A stretch of DNA of 64,000 nt from Roseiarcus sp963822215 (GTDB lineage: Bacteria > Pseudomonadota > Alphaproteobacteria > Rhizobiales > Beijerinckiaceae). Below the pieces are notes generated by a model, which saw nothing but the letters and a program-made list of their open reading frames with translations, was not told the origin of the DNA and did no database searches. Location of the stretch: assembly GCA_963822215.1 (NCBI GenBank), contig CAWGGX010000008.1, positions 62,001 to 126,000 of the forward strand, in the 5' to 3' direction. The position numbers were made by a program, and so were the translations under genes. Within the stretch, counting starts at the first letter, position 1; each line of letters opens with the position of its first letter. Positions 8,814 through 16,045 of the stretch are shown piece after piece.

Positions 8814-10370
8814 ATGGCGGGCGAGGCAGCCGTTCGGGCGCTGGGCAAGGCGGTGGTCGGAAACGCGCTGACGACGGCGGCGCGGCGCTTCCGCGACCGG
8901 GAGGCGTTCACTTGCGCCACGACCGGGCGGCGGTTCTCGTTCCGCGAGACCAACGCGCGCTGCAACCGGCTGGCGAACGGGCTTGCGGCGCTGGGCTTCG
9001 CGAAGGGGGACACGGTCGCGTTCCTCTGCAACAACCGCGCCGAGCTGCCGGAGATCTACTACGCGCTCGCCAAGACCGGGCTCGTCGGGATTCCGCTCAA
9101 CTACCGGCTCGCCCCGGCCGAGATCGTCGCCCTGATGCGCGCCATGGACGCCAGGGCGATGCTGTTCGAGACGCGCTTTGTCGTGTCGGCCGAACGGGCG
9201 CGGGCGGAGCTTCCCGACATTCGCCATTTCGTCGCAATCGGCGAGAGACGGCCCGAATGGGCGCAGCCCTACGAGGACCTGCTCGCCTCCTCGCCGCCGA
9301 CCGAGCCCGACGTCGAGATCGAGGAGACCGATCCCTATTATTTCAACCTCACCTCGGGGACGACCGGGCTGCCGAAGGCCTACCTGCTCACGCACGCCAA
9401 CAACGCTGGGGTCGGGCCGATGTTCGAGGCGTTCGAGCTGACCACGCGCGACGTGATCCTGACCGTCTTTCCCGCGTTCGGACGGGTCGGCTTCGCCTGG
9501 ATCGCTGCGGGCGTGATGTTCGGCGCGCGCAATGTGCTGACCGACTTCGCCCCGGCGGAGGCGCTGCGCCTGATCGGCAGCGAAAAGGTCAGTATCAGCA
9601 ATCTCGTGCCGACCATGGCGGCGATGATGCTCGCCGACCCGACCCTGCCGGGACGCGACCTCGCATCGCTGCACGCCCTTGTGTTCGCCGGCTCGATGTT
9701 TCCGGCCCCCTTGCGCGAGCGGACGGCCGCCGCGTTGTGCCCGGCGATCTACGAATATTACGGCATGCAGGAGACCGGCACGCTGACGGTGAGCACGCCC
9801 GGGGACCGCGCGCTGCACGCCGATTCCGTCGGCGTTCCGCTCTGTTTCGCCGAGGTTCATATCGAGCGCCCGGACGGAACGCACGCGGCGCCCGGCGAAC
9901 TTGGCGAGATCGTCGGCCGCTCGCCCGCGACCTGCTGCGGCTATTTCGACAATCCGGCGAAGTCGGCCGAGACGTTCCGCGGCGGCTTCGTCTACACCGG
10001 CGATCTTGGCGCGATGGACGAGGACGGGTTCCTGTTCATTCGGGGCCGGCTCAAGGACATGATCGTCAGCGGCGGTCAGAACGTGCACGCCGCAGAGGTC
10101 GAGGAGGTGCTGATGACGGCGCCGGGCGTCGCCGACTGCGCCGTGTTCGGCCTGCCGGACGAGACGTGGGGCGAGCGGGTCGCGGCGCTGATCGTCACCG
10201 CCGCCGGCGCCGAGGCGCCGACGGCGGCAAGCCTCGAAGCCCACTGCCGGGAGCGGCTCGCCGGCTTCAAGCTTCCGCGGACGATCCGGTTCCAGAGCGA
10301 CCCTCTGCCGCGCACGCCGACCGGCAAGGTCCAGAAGTTCCTGCTGGTCGAGCGGTTTGCGCGATTGTAG
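8814..10370 (+). CDS. AMP-dependent acyl-CoA synthetase/ligase
   Basis: The 518-residue protein is a full-length ANL-family ligase. Visible motifs are the P-loop-like LTSGTTGLPKAY (residues 179-190), YGMQETG near residue 320, the hinge YTGDLGAMDEDGFLFIRGR and the adenylating lysine K505 in TPTGKVQKF close to the C-terminus. It activates a carboxylic acid with ATP and CoA and so supplies substrate to the flanking dehydrogenase and hydratase. A strong GGGAGGAA site precedes the ATG. The stop codon TAG (10368-10370) is part of the left boundary of a double-hairpin repeat. Confidence 0.92.
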   Translation: MAGEAAVRALGKAVVGNALTTAARRFRDREAFTCATTGRRFSFRETNARCNRLANGLAALGFAKGDTVAFLCNNRAELPEIYYALAKTGLVGIPLNYRLAPAEIVALMRAMDARAMLFETRFVVSAERARAELPDIRHFVAIGERRPEWAQPYEDLLASSPPTEPDVEIEETDPYYFNLTSGTTGLPKAYLLTHANNAGVGPMFEAFELTTRDVILTVFPAFGRVGFAWIAAGVMFGARNVLTDFAPAEALRLIGSEKVSISNLVPTMAAMMLADPTLPGRDLASLHALVFAGSMFPAPLRERTAAALCPAIYEYYGMQETGTLTVSTPGDRALHADSVGVPLCFAEVHIERPDGTHAAPGELGEIVGRSPATCCGYFDNPAKSAETFRGGFVYTGDLGAMDEDGFLFIRGRLKDMIVSGGQNVHAAEVEEVLMTAPGVADCAVFGLPDETWGERVAALIVTAAGAEAPTAASLEAHCRERLAGFKLPRTIRFQSDPLPRTPTGKVQKFLLVERFARL

Positions 10371-10415
10371 CCGCGCTCGCTGAGCGCGGCGACGCGGCCA
10401 ACGGCCGCGTCTACA
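10366..10415. repeat. double-hairpin element bracketed by TGTAG/CTACA, copy 1
   Basis: Reading from TGTAG to CTACA, the element holds two adjacent hairpins: CCGCGCTC-GCT-GAGCGCGG and CGCGGCC-AAC-GGCCGCG. The outer pentamers are themselves complementary, giving a cloverleaf-like fold of 50 bp. It supplies the stop codon of the acyl-CoA ligase. The same architecture recurs at 30631-30682 and, degenerate, at 53446-53487. Confidence 0.85.
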
Positions 10416-10476
10416 GGGCGCGCAGGCGAGGGCCAGACAAAAGAGCGTCGTCCAGAGCCGAACGTCCGGCGCCCCC

Positions 10477-11526
10477 TCAGCAGGCCATGACGCCATTGAG
10501 GACCGCGCGGACCTTTGGCGGTCCTGCGCCGCTGGGCCTCGCAGAAGGCAGGCGGAGGCCGGGCGCCCCGCCGGACTGCGACGCCGTGTCGGCGGGCCAG
10601 CCGAACCCGGGCGCGGATTCAACGTTTTCAGAGGCTTGCAGCAGAATTTGCGGGCGGCGGTCGCCTGCCGCGGCGGCGGGCGCATAGTCACCGCCCTGCG
10701 GATAGTCACCGCCCTCATGCTGAGGAGCGACGCAAAGCGTCGCGTCTCGAAGCATGCTCCAGCCGGATGCAACGGCCGAGAATTGCGGGTCCGGCGCAAT
10801 CCCGGGCGCGGAATCAACCTTTTCAGAGGTTTGCGGAGGATTTTCCGGGCGCTCGTCGCCCGCCGGGAAACGTCCCTTCTCCCCGTTCACGGGGAGAAGG
10901 TCAGGATGAGGGGCCGGGCGAGAGCCGACAACGGCCAATCGCCCAAGCCCCTCACCCCAACCCTCTCCCCGCTCAAGCGGGGAGAGGGGGTCCTGCGCCT
11001 TCTGCTCGAACGCAAGATCCTCGACATCCTGCGCCGCAAATTCCGCGCTGCAGAACAGCGCCCCGCCATAGGCCGCGGTCCCTCCGGCGGGCGCCTCGCA
11101 ACACAACGGCTCGGGACGGCGGCGCTCCGCGGCGACGAAAGCCCCGTGGTAGCGGTCGAGCTCGCGCACGATCCTGACCACCCGGTCGACCGCCTTCAGG
11201 TTTGCGCCCGTCATGGCGCTGTAAGCGACGAGCAGCGCCTCGTTGAGACGGCTGACCTGGATTGCCACGAACTCCTCGGGCGGATGCGGCATGCGCCGGG
11301 CAAGGATGTCCCGGATGATTGCGCGCATGCGCTTCTCGCTGATGTCGATCCGCGCAGCGATTTCGGCGACCGACACGCCGCGGTTGAGGAAATCGATGAT
11401 CAGCTGTTCCCGCTCGAATGTCTTGAGCCGCGCGGCGCGCGCGTCCATCGGCGGATCGGAGGGCGCGATGGGCTGAGCGGCTTCGAGGCAGGCGGACAAA
11501 GCAGCGTTCTCCTTTGTCAGGACCAT
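10477..11526 (-). CDS. HTH-domain protein with repeat-derived C-terminal half
   Basis: The first ~155 of 349 residues look like a genuine conserved protein: an HTH-like segment NRGVSVAEIAARIDISEKR (about residues 48-66), the helix MRAIIRDIL, and FVAIQVSRLNEALLVAYSAM. The rest is low-complexity and derives from DNA repeats: residues ~180-218 translate the 10874-10990 palindromic repeat, and two similar blocks (residues ~226-244 and ~291-311, both with SAPG) come from a duplicated ~55-bp segment. No function is assigned beyond possible DNA binding. The frame stays open for 1 kb, but a shorter ancestral protein extended by repeat insertion is likely. Confidence 0.6.
   Translation of the reverse strand: MVLTKENAALSACLEAAQPIAPSDPPMDARAARLKTFEREQLIIDFLNRGVSVAEIAARIDISEKRMRAIIRDILARRMPHPPEEFVAIQVSRLNEALLVAYSAMTGANLKAVDRVVRIVRELDRYHGAFVAAERRRPEPLCCEAPAGGTAAYGGALFCSAEFAAQDVEDLAFEQKAQDPLSPLERGEGWGEGLGRLAVVGSRPAPHPDLLPVNGEKGRFPAGDERPENPPQTSEKVDSAPGIAPDPQFSAVASGWSMLRDATLCVAPQHEGGDYPQGGDYAPAAAAGDRRPQILLQASENVESAPGFGWPADTASQSGGAPGLRLPSARPSGAGPPKVRAVLNGVMAC
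10874..10990. repeat. composite palindromic repeat (GGGGAGAAGG/GGGGAGAGGG), copy 1
   Basis: Two hairpins, CTTCTCCCCG...CGGGGAGAAGG and CCTCTCCCCG...CGGGGAGAGG, are joined by a ~60-bp linker. The whole unit, linker included, reappears in reverse orientation at 47165-47277. This copy lies inside the coding frame of the HTH protein. Confidence 0.8.
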
Positions 11527-11953
11527 CAGAACAAAAGAAGAACATACTTTTGCTCATATGGCAAGAAATTGTTGCATTTTCTGTTGGCCGGCGGCTGAAG
11601 AATACGGGGCTCACCGCTCTCGAGCGCCAGCTGCTCCTGCAGCCGAGGTAGGCGGGGCCGTGCAGCGGATGCCGAAAGGCGACCGGGCGGCCGACGTGGC
11701 GCGTGCGTCAAAATGACCGATTGATTAATCGCAGGTTGTATCAATGATGGATCCACAACCTGTTTGTGACGGAAAGGACACGATCGGGACTTCCGTAGCT
11801 CCCAAGTGTTGGCGTTTACGGAGTTCAGCTCGATCATTCATGGTCTGAGGTGTAGACAGAAGGTGTAGACGTGGAGTTGTGCGAAGTTATACCGCGATAA
11901 GGTCGCAGAGCCAAGCGGTTGATCATTATCAGGTATGATGCCGGAGGAATGCT
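11527..11953. other. intergenic region with dispersed repeat copy
   Basis: No convincing gene is seen in these 427 bp. It holds one copy of a ~40-bp repeat at about 11624-11666 (CGCCAGCTGCTCCTGCAGCC core) that recurs at 12251-12295 and 12830-12874, and a 10-bp direct repeat AGGTGTAGAC at 11848-11857 and 11861-11870. Base composition is lower in GC than the flanks. Confidence 0.5.
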
Positions 11954-12145
11954 ATGAGCTTTCTGATGTTTCTATTCTCAGTCTCGCTCGGCGTGTTTGT
12001 CAGTGTAACAGCAGGGATTATACTTCAGTTTTTCTGGTACGAGCGCAACTGCGGGCTGCTCTCGGATGCAAGTAGCCGACGCGCGACGGCGATTAGGTAC
12101 GAGCTGGACGACGCCCCGCCATTGCGGAGTGATTTATTCTGGTAA
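11954..12145 (+). CDS. small predicted membrane protein
   Basis: The 63-residue product has one long hydrophobic segment (about residues 2-28, FLMFLFSVSLGVFVSVTAG) followed by a charged tail. A good ribosome site GGAGGA lies at the right distance upstream of the ATG. No family is recognised. It stands alone between copies 1 and 2 of the ~40-bp repeat. Support is the ribosome site and the clean membrane segment; a chance ORF cannot be excluded. Confidence 0.45.
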   Translation: MSFLMFLFSVSLGVFVSVTAGIILQFFWYERNCGLLSDASSRRATAIRYELDDAPPLRSDLFW

Positions 12146-12250
12146 AAGAAACGCCCGCGGGAGCATGTTGGGCGAGAGATACTTTTGTCGATCGCAATCT
12201 GGTTAAGCCAATTACGGTGACGAATCACGCTGACGCTAACCTCAATTCCC

Positions 12251-12295
12251 GGTTCGCCAGCTGCTCCTGCCGCCGACGTAGACGGCGCCGCGCAA
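12251..12295. repeat. ~40-bp dispersed repeat, copy 2 (others at ~11624 and ~12830)
   Basis: TTCGCCAGCTGCTCCTGC followed by CGCCGACGTAGACGGCGCCG matches 11624-11666 and 12830-12874 at most positions. All three are in the same orientation and space out two small genes. On the minus strand each can be read as an Arg-rich segment ending LQEQLA-like, so they could be remnants of a coding sequence. Confidence 0.55.
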
Positions 12296-12346
12296 AATTG
12301 GGAAATCAGGCAAGCGTCACCGTTTTCCCACAGCGCTAACGGGCGT

Positions 12347-12706
12347 TCAATCGGTCAGGTTGAGCGTCTTTTGCGCGCAGACGTCGACGTTCGATGCATC
12401 CATCGACTGACCGTTGGCGAAGGTCCCGTGCAGGTCTATGCGACAGTTGAAGGCTTGGGGCACTTTGGCCGACGCCTGCTTGCCGGCCTTCAGCGCGCCG
12501 AGCACTTTCGTCCAGTTTGCCGAGCCGTTCTCGGCCGCCTGGAGCTGGATGAGATCGGTCTTGCGTGAGTTCGTCACGGTCACTGTGACTGTGGGGGCGC
12601 CCGCAGGCGTCTTCAGTTTGGGCTTTGCGTCCTGAGCGAGCGCCGACTCCGCGACAAAACCGAGAAGCGCCGCCGCGAGCGCCATAGCCGAGGTTCTTCT
12701 CCTCAT
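12347..12706 (-). CDS. small exported protein of unknown function
   Basis: The 119-residue product begins MRRRTSAMALAAALLGF and ends its signal peptide at ALA-QD near residue 24, so it should be periplasmic or secreted. The mature part is about 95 residues, rich in Thr/Val/Lys, with two cysteines (NCRIDLHG and DVCAQK) able to form a disulfide. The start at 12706 is preferred over upstream in-frame codons because GGAGGGAAGCG lies just before it and the signal peptide then starts correctly. No family is recognised. It lies between copies 2 and 3 of the ~40-bp repeat. Confidence 0.7.
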   Translation of the reverse strand: MRRRTSAMALAAALLGFVAESALAQDAKPKLKTPAGAPTVTVTVTNSRKTDLIQLQAAENGSANWTKVLGALKAGKQASAKVPQAFNCRIDLHGTFANGQSMDASNVDVCAQKTLNLTD

Positions 12707-13027
12707 CAATCGCTTCCCTCCACGCGCGCGAACCGATCGGTTCGCTTTCGCGAGGATGGCGCCAATGATGGCGAAGGAAAAGCCGGCGGTTGATGACATA
12801 ATTACGGAATTGTTTACGTGAATTCCCTGTTTCGCCAGTCGCTCCTGCAGCCGACGTCTGCGGCGCCGGGCTCCGCGCGGCTCGGGCCCAACGCATTGTG
12901 CGCCGCAATATCACTTGCTGCATCGCAGCAATTCATGCTATGGGCCTGCCGCCGGCGGGGCAACGTCATGGACTTGGCGCGTGTAAAGGGAGGACCCGTT
13001 CGAGGCGACAGGTCGAAGGAGATATCA

Positions 13028-13195
13028 GTGGCGCACTTTCATATCGGAAATCTTGATAAAATTCGGGACTTACCAGCGAACGCTTGGGCGACAGTGCATG
13101 CAGATGATGTCGTGACCTTCAGCGAATTGGCGCGGCGCGGATTTCACTTGGTCGACATGAGGGGCGAGCTTTGGACGATGCGTCGCGCAGGCTAG
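13028..13195 (+). CDS. small hypothetical protein, GTG start
   Basis: A strong site AAGGAG lies 7 bp before the GTG at 13028, giving a 55-residue soluble, charged protein (MAHFHIGNLDKIRDLPANAW...). The frame is open further upstream to 12818, but that part has no ribosome site and reads through the repeat at 12830-12874. No family is recognised. Confidence 0.45.
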   Translation: MAHFHIGNLDKIRDLPANAWATVHADDVVTFSELARRGFHLVDMRGELWTMRRAG

Positions 13196-13300
13196 GGGCC
13201 GGCCCGACCCCGCACGGCCCGTCCAGTGACCGTCGTCCTTTACCGACCCAAAGTCGGGCTGGGGGACCGATCGCCCGGTCCGGACCCGATCTCTGATCGC

Positions 13301-14239
13301 TCAGGCAGCGCTTGCGAGCAACTCGCCGATCTTCTCGAGCAGGAACGCCGTGCCGCGCTCGCGCGAGCCGTTGTCGTCGTAGCCGTCCAAAAAGGCGCCC
13401 TGTTCCGTCACTTTCAGACGCGTGCGGCGGGGGTTCTCGGCGTTGAGCTCCATGGTGGCGAGTGAGACGGAGATCTTCGCCTCGTTGATGTGCATCGTGT
13501 AGCTGTAGACGATCCGCTGATCGGGAACGATGTCGTGGTAGAGCGCGTCGAAGTCGGAGACGACGCCGCTTTTCCAGTGGCCCTTGACGCGCTCGGCGCC
13601 GCCGACGCGGAAATCCATATTGCGCTCGATCTCGGTCCACTCGCCGGCGGTTCCGCCAAACCACTTCGCCTTCGCCTCGCGGTCGGACAGCGCGCGCCAG
13701 ACGCGCTCGACCGGAGCGTCATAGGCGCGCTCGACCGAAAAGACGCCGTGCGACACCGAGCGTTTCGCCTCGATGCGCAGCACTTCCTCGGAGAGATTGT
13801 CGAGCGTCTGAGCCCAACCTTTCGGCGCGCCCTCCGCCATCCAGGCGGCGCTGGGGTCGAGGACCGTGTAGCTTTGCGTGGCGTCGAGACGCGTCCCGCC
13901 GAGCGTGTCGGAGAAGGTCACCTCCGTGAGGGCGCGGAAGAGGGCGCGGCCGTTCGGCTCCTCGATGGTGAAGTCGATCACCAACCGCTCGAACGCCGAG
14001 ACCTCCCTGACCACGCCGCGCGCCCAATGCTCTTCGCCTGCCGGCGAGCGCATCAGCACTTCGAACGGGCCGCCGACGGTGAGCTCGACCCGGGCTTCGG
14101 GAATGGTGAAGCCGGTCGGAGCGAACCAGCGCTTCACCGCTTCGGCGGTCCTCCACGCCGTGAACACGCGCTGGCGCGAGGCGTGGAACGTGCGCGAGAT
14201 TTGCATCGGCTTCAGCGTCTTGGCGGCGGACTCAGTCAT
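13301..14239 (-). CDS. SRPBCC (AHSA1-like) protein with two tandem domains
   Basis: The 312-residue protein contains two copies of the AHSA1/START-like helix-grip fold. The first starts at ISRTFHASRQRVFTAWRTAEAVKRWFAP and the second near residue 165 at FSVERAYDAPVERVWRALSDREAKAKWF; each ends in a helix after a GG-T/S-R-L strand. Domains of this type bind hydrophobic ligands. The start overlaps the end of the ArsR gene by 8 bp, the common arrangement for an ArsR regulator with its SRPBCC partner, so the two are cotranscribed. The ligand is unknown. Confidence 0.88.
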   Translation of the reverse strand: MTESAAKTLKPMQISRTFHASRQRVFTAWRTAEAVKRWFAPTGFTIPEARVELTVGGPFEVLMRSPAGEEHWARGVVREVSAFERLVIDFTIEEPNGRALFRALTEVTFSDTLGGTRLDATQSYTVLDPSAAWMAEGAPKGWAQTLDNLSEEVLRIEAKRSVSHGVFSVERAYDAPVERVWRALSDREAKAKWFGGTAGEWTEIERNMDFRVGGAERVKGHWKSGVVSDFDALYHDIVPDQRIVYSYTMHINEAKISVSLATMELNAENPRRTRLKVTEQGAFLDGYDDNGSRERGTAFLLEKIGELLASAA

Positions 14240-14579
14240 GGGTCTCTCCTTCCTGTGGGAGCGTTGCGAGATAGTCCCCTAGCCGGTCGAGGCGGTTTTC
14301 CCATTCGGTCCGCCTGTCATTGATCCATCGTTCGGCGAGGCTCAGCGCCTCTGGCGCGACGCGGCAGGTCCGCACGCGGCCCGACTTCTCCGAGCGGACG
14401 AGCCCCGAGGCCTCGAGCACGGCCAGATGTTGCATCACCGCGGGAAGCGACATGGCGAGGGGCCGCGCCAATGCGCTCACTGACGCGGGTTCGCGGGCGA
14501 GCCGCTCGACGATCGCCCGGCGGGTCGGATCGGCGAGGGCGTGGAAGGCGCGATCGAGGTCGGCCGATTGGTTAAGCAC
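14232..14579 (-). CDS. ArsR-family winged-helix regulator
   Basis: The 115-residue protein has the ArsR fold: FHALADPTRRAIVERLAREP, recognition region LAMSLPAVMQHLAVLEASGLV, and the wing RSEKSGRVRTCRV. No CxC metal site is visible, so it is of the non-metal-sensing kind found beside SRPBCC genes. It overlaps the following SRPBCC gene and probably represses the pair. Confidence 0.9.
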   Translation of the reverse strand: MLNQSADLDRAFHALADPTRRAIVERLAREPASVSALARPLAMSLPAVMQHLAVLEASGLVRSEKSGRVRTCRVAPEALSLAERWINDRRTEWENRLDRLGDYLATLPQEGETHD

Positions 14580-14713
14580 ATGCTTTAGTATAATGGCGTG
14601 GACAGTTAAGCAAGGGCTTTGGTTTCAAATCCGCAGGAGCGAACCCCAAAGGACATGAAGACACGCAAAGGGCCTTCGGATCCTTGGGGTCTTGGTGGTG
14701 AAATTCGTCGAGG
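14580..14713. other. intergenic region with inverted repeat downstream of coaD
   Basis: ACCCCAAAGGA and TCCTTGGGGT (about 14642-14694) can pair around a ~30-bp loop and could end the coaD transcript. The ArsR promoter must also lie here. No gene is seen. Confidence 0.4.
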
Positions 14714-15220
14714 TCAGCCGCGTTCTGCGGCGAATTTCGCCTTCAGCGCGGCAATCACGGCGGGCGGCGCGAAGGGGGAAGCGTCGCCGCCCATCGAGGC
14801 GATCTGGCGCACCAGCGTCGCGGTGATCGGCCGGACCGGCGAGGAGGCGGGCAGGAAAATCGTGCGCAAGTCCGGCGCCATCGCCCGGTTCATGCCCGCC
14901 ATCTGCATCTCGTAGTTGAAGTCGGTCGAGTTGCGCAGGCCCCTGACGATCAGCGTCGCGCCCACATCGCGCGCAGCGTCGATCGCCAGCCCCGAGAAGC
15001 TGATCACCTCGAGTTCGCAGCCCTTGCCCTCCAGCACGGGTTGGGCCGCCTCGCGGATGAGCGCGAGCCGCTCCTCCACCGTGAAGAGGCCGACCTTGTT
15101 CGGATTGGACCCGACTCCGACCACCAGCCGGTCGCACAGCCATGCGGCATGGTCGATCACGTCGAGATGCCCGTTGGTCATCGGGTCGAAAGAGCCGGAA
15201 AAGAAGCCGGTGTGCGTCAT
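14714..15220 (-). CDS. coaD: phosphopantetheine adenylyltransferase
   Basis: The 168-residue protein matches CoaD throughout: SGSFDPMTNGHLDVIDHA holds the (T/S)xGH nucleotidyl-transfer motif, followed by GVGSNPNK, RGLRNSTDFNYEMQMAGMNR and the C-terminal ISS-type segment SSPVRPITATLVRQIASMGGD. It transfers AMP from ATP to 4'-phosphopantetheine, the penultimate step of CoA synthesis, in the cytosol. It stands alone here; in many Rhizobiales it is close to gyrA, which in this window lies about 8 kb away. Confidence 0.97.
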   Translation of the reverse strand: MTHTGFFSGSFDPMTNGHLDVIDHAAWLCDRLVVGVGSNPNKVGLFTVEERLALIREAAQPVLEGKGCELEVISFSGLAIDAARDVGATLIVRGLRNSTDFNYEMQMAGMNRAMAPDLRTIFLPASSPVRPITATLVRQIASMGGDASPFAPPAVIAALKAKFAAERG

Positions 15221-15332
15221 GGACCTAAGCCCTAGCCTGCGGGCCGCCGGGTCACAAGCGCTGATGGCGCGGATTGCGCCTTCGGCGCGGCGCGGGCAGA
15301 CTGCAGCCTCGACGACGGGAAGGAAACCGCAG

Positions 15333-15842
15333 GTGAACGCAGAGGATTTGCGCGCGCTCCAGGCGCCGCTGAAGGACCGCTACCGCCTCGAGCCCGGAGC
15401 CGCGCGGATCACCCTCAAGGCCACAGGGGAGCTCGATTCCGCTTCGATCGCCTGCAAGGTCGAGACGGGGCGGGCGCTGGCGGAGGCGGGGCTCCATCCC
15501 GCCACCGGCGGAAGCGGGCTTGAGCTTTGCTCCGGCGACATGCTGCTCGAGGCGCTGGTCGCCTGCGCCGGCGTTACGCTGAAGGCGGTGGCGACGGCGC
15601 TCGGCGTGCCACTGCGCTCGGGCCGGGTGATGGCCGAGGGCGACCTCGATTTTCGCGGCACGCTCGGCGTCGCCAAGGATGCGCCGGTCGGCTTCACCGA
15701 CATCCGTCTGACCTTCGAGCTCGAAACCGACGCGCCGCAAGACCAGCTCGACACGCTGCTCAAGCTCACCGAGCGTTATTGCGTCGTGCTGCAGACGCTG
15801 AAGCGCCCGCCGACGATCGAAGCGCGGATCGCGCGAGGCTGA
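15333..15842 (+). CDS. OsmC-family protein
   Basis: With the GTG start at 15333 (AAGGA upstream) the protein has 169 residues. OsmC features are the helix GDMLLEALVACAGVTLKAVA with the first redox Cys (C78) and the C-terminal ERYCVVLQTLKRPP with the second. Proteins of this family reduce organic peroxides or related thiol-reactive compounds. The frame is open far upstream, but the region before 15333 overlaps coaD on the other strand and lacks similarity. The gene is transcribed away from coaD. Confidence 0.85.
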   Translation: MNAEDLRALQAPLKDRYRLEPGAARITLKATGELDSASIACKVETGRALAEAGLHPATGGSGLELCSGDMLLEALVACAGVTLKAVATALGVPLRSGRVMAEGDLDFRGTLGVAKDAPVGFTDIRLTFELETDAPQDQLDTLLKLTERYCVVLQTLKRPPTIEARIARG

Positions 15843-16045
15843 GCAGCGCCGGCTGGGCCACGCTGTCCTGCGCCCTCGATCTTACTGGTCAGCGTGCGGA
15901 TCGGCCGCCACGGCGCAGTCGACTGGGGCGCAATCCAGGCGAGCATCATGATCGCCATCGCGCCATGCCTCGCGGTCTATCTGGCCTTGCAGCGAAGCTG
16001 GAGCTCCGGCGACGTCGTGACCCTGCATCGAATGAAGCGCTTGCG
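15843..16045. other. short gap with a possible permease C-terminal remnant
   Basis: The frame of the OsmC gene continues after its stop with VDWGAIQASIMIAIAPCLAV and YLALQRSWSSG, which resembles the last helix of MalG/UgpE-type sugar ABC permeases. There is no start and the frame runs into the opposite gene, so at most this is a decayed fragment. Confidence 0.25.

Noticed and set aside
11526..11837. 103-residue minus-strand frame downstream of the small membrane protein region
   Set aside because: It has no ribosome site, runs through a dispersed repeat and shows no protein-like pattern; the transcription of the HTH gene start also lies here.
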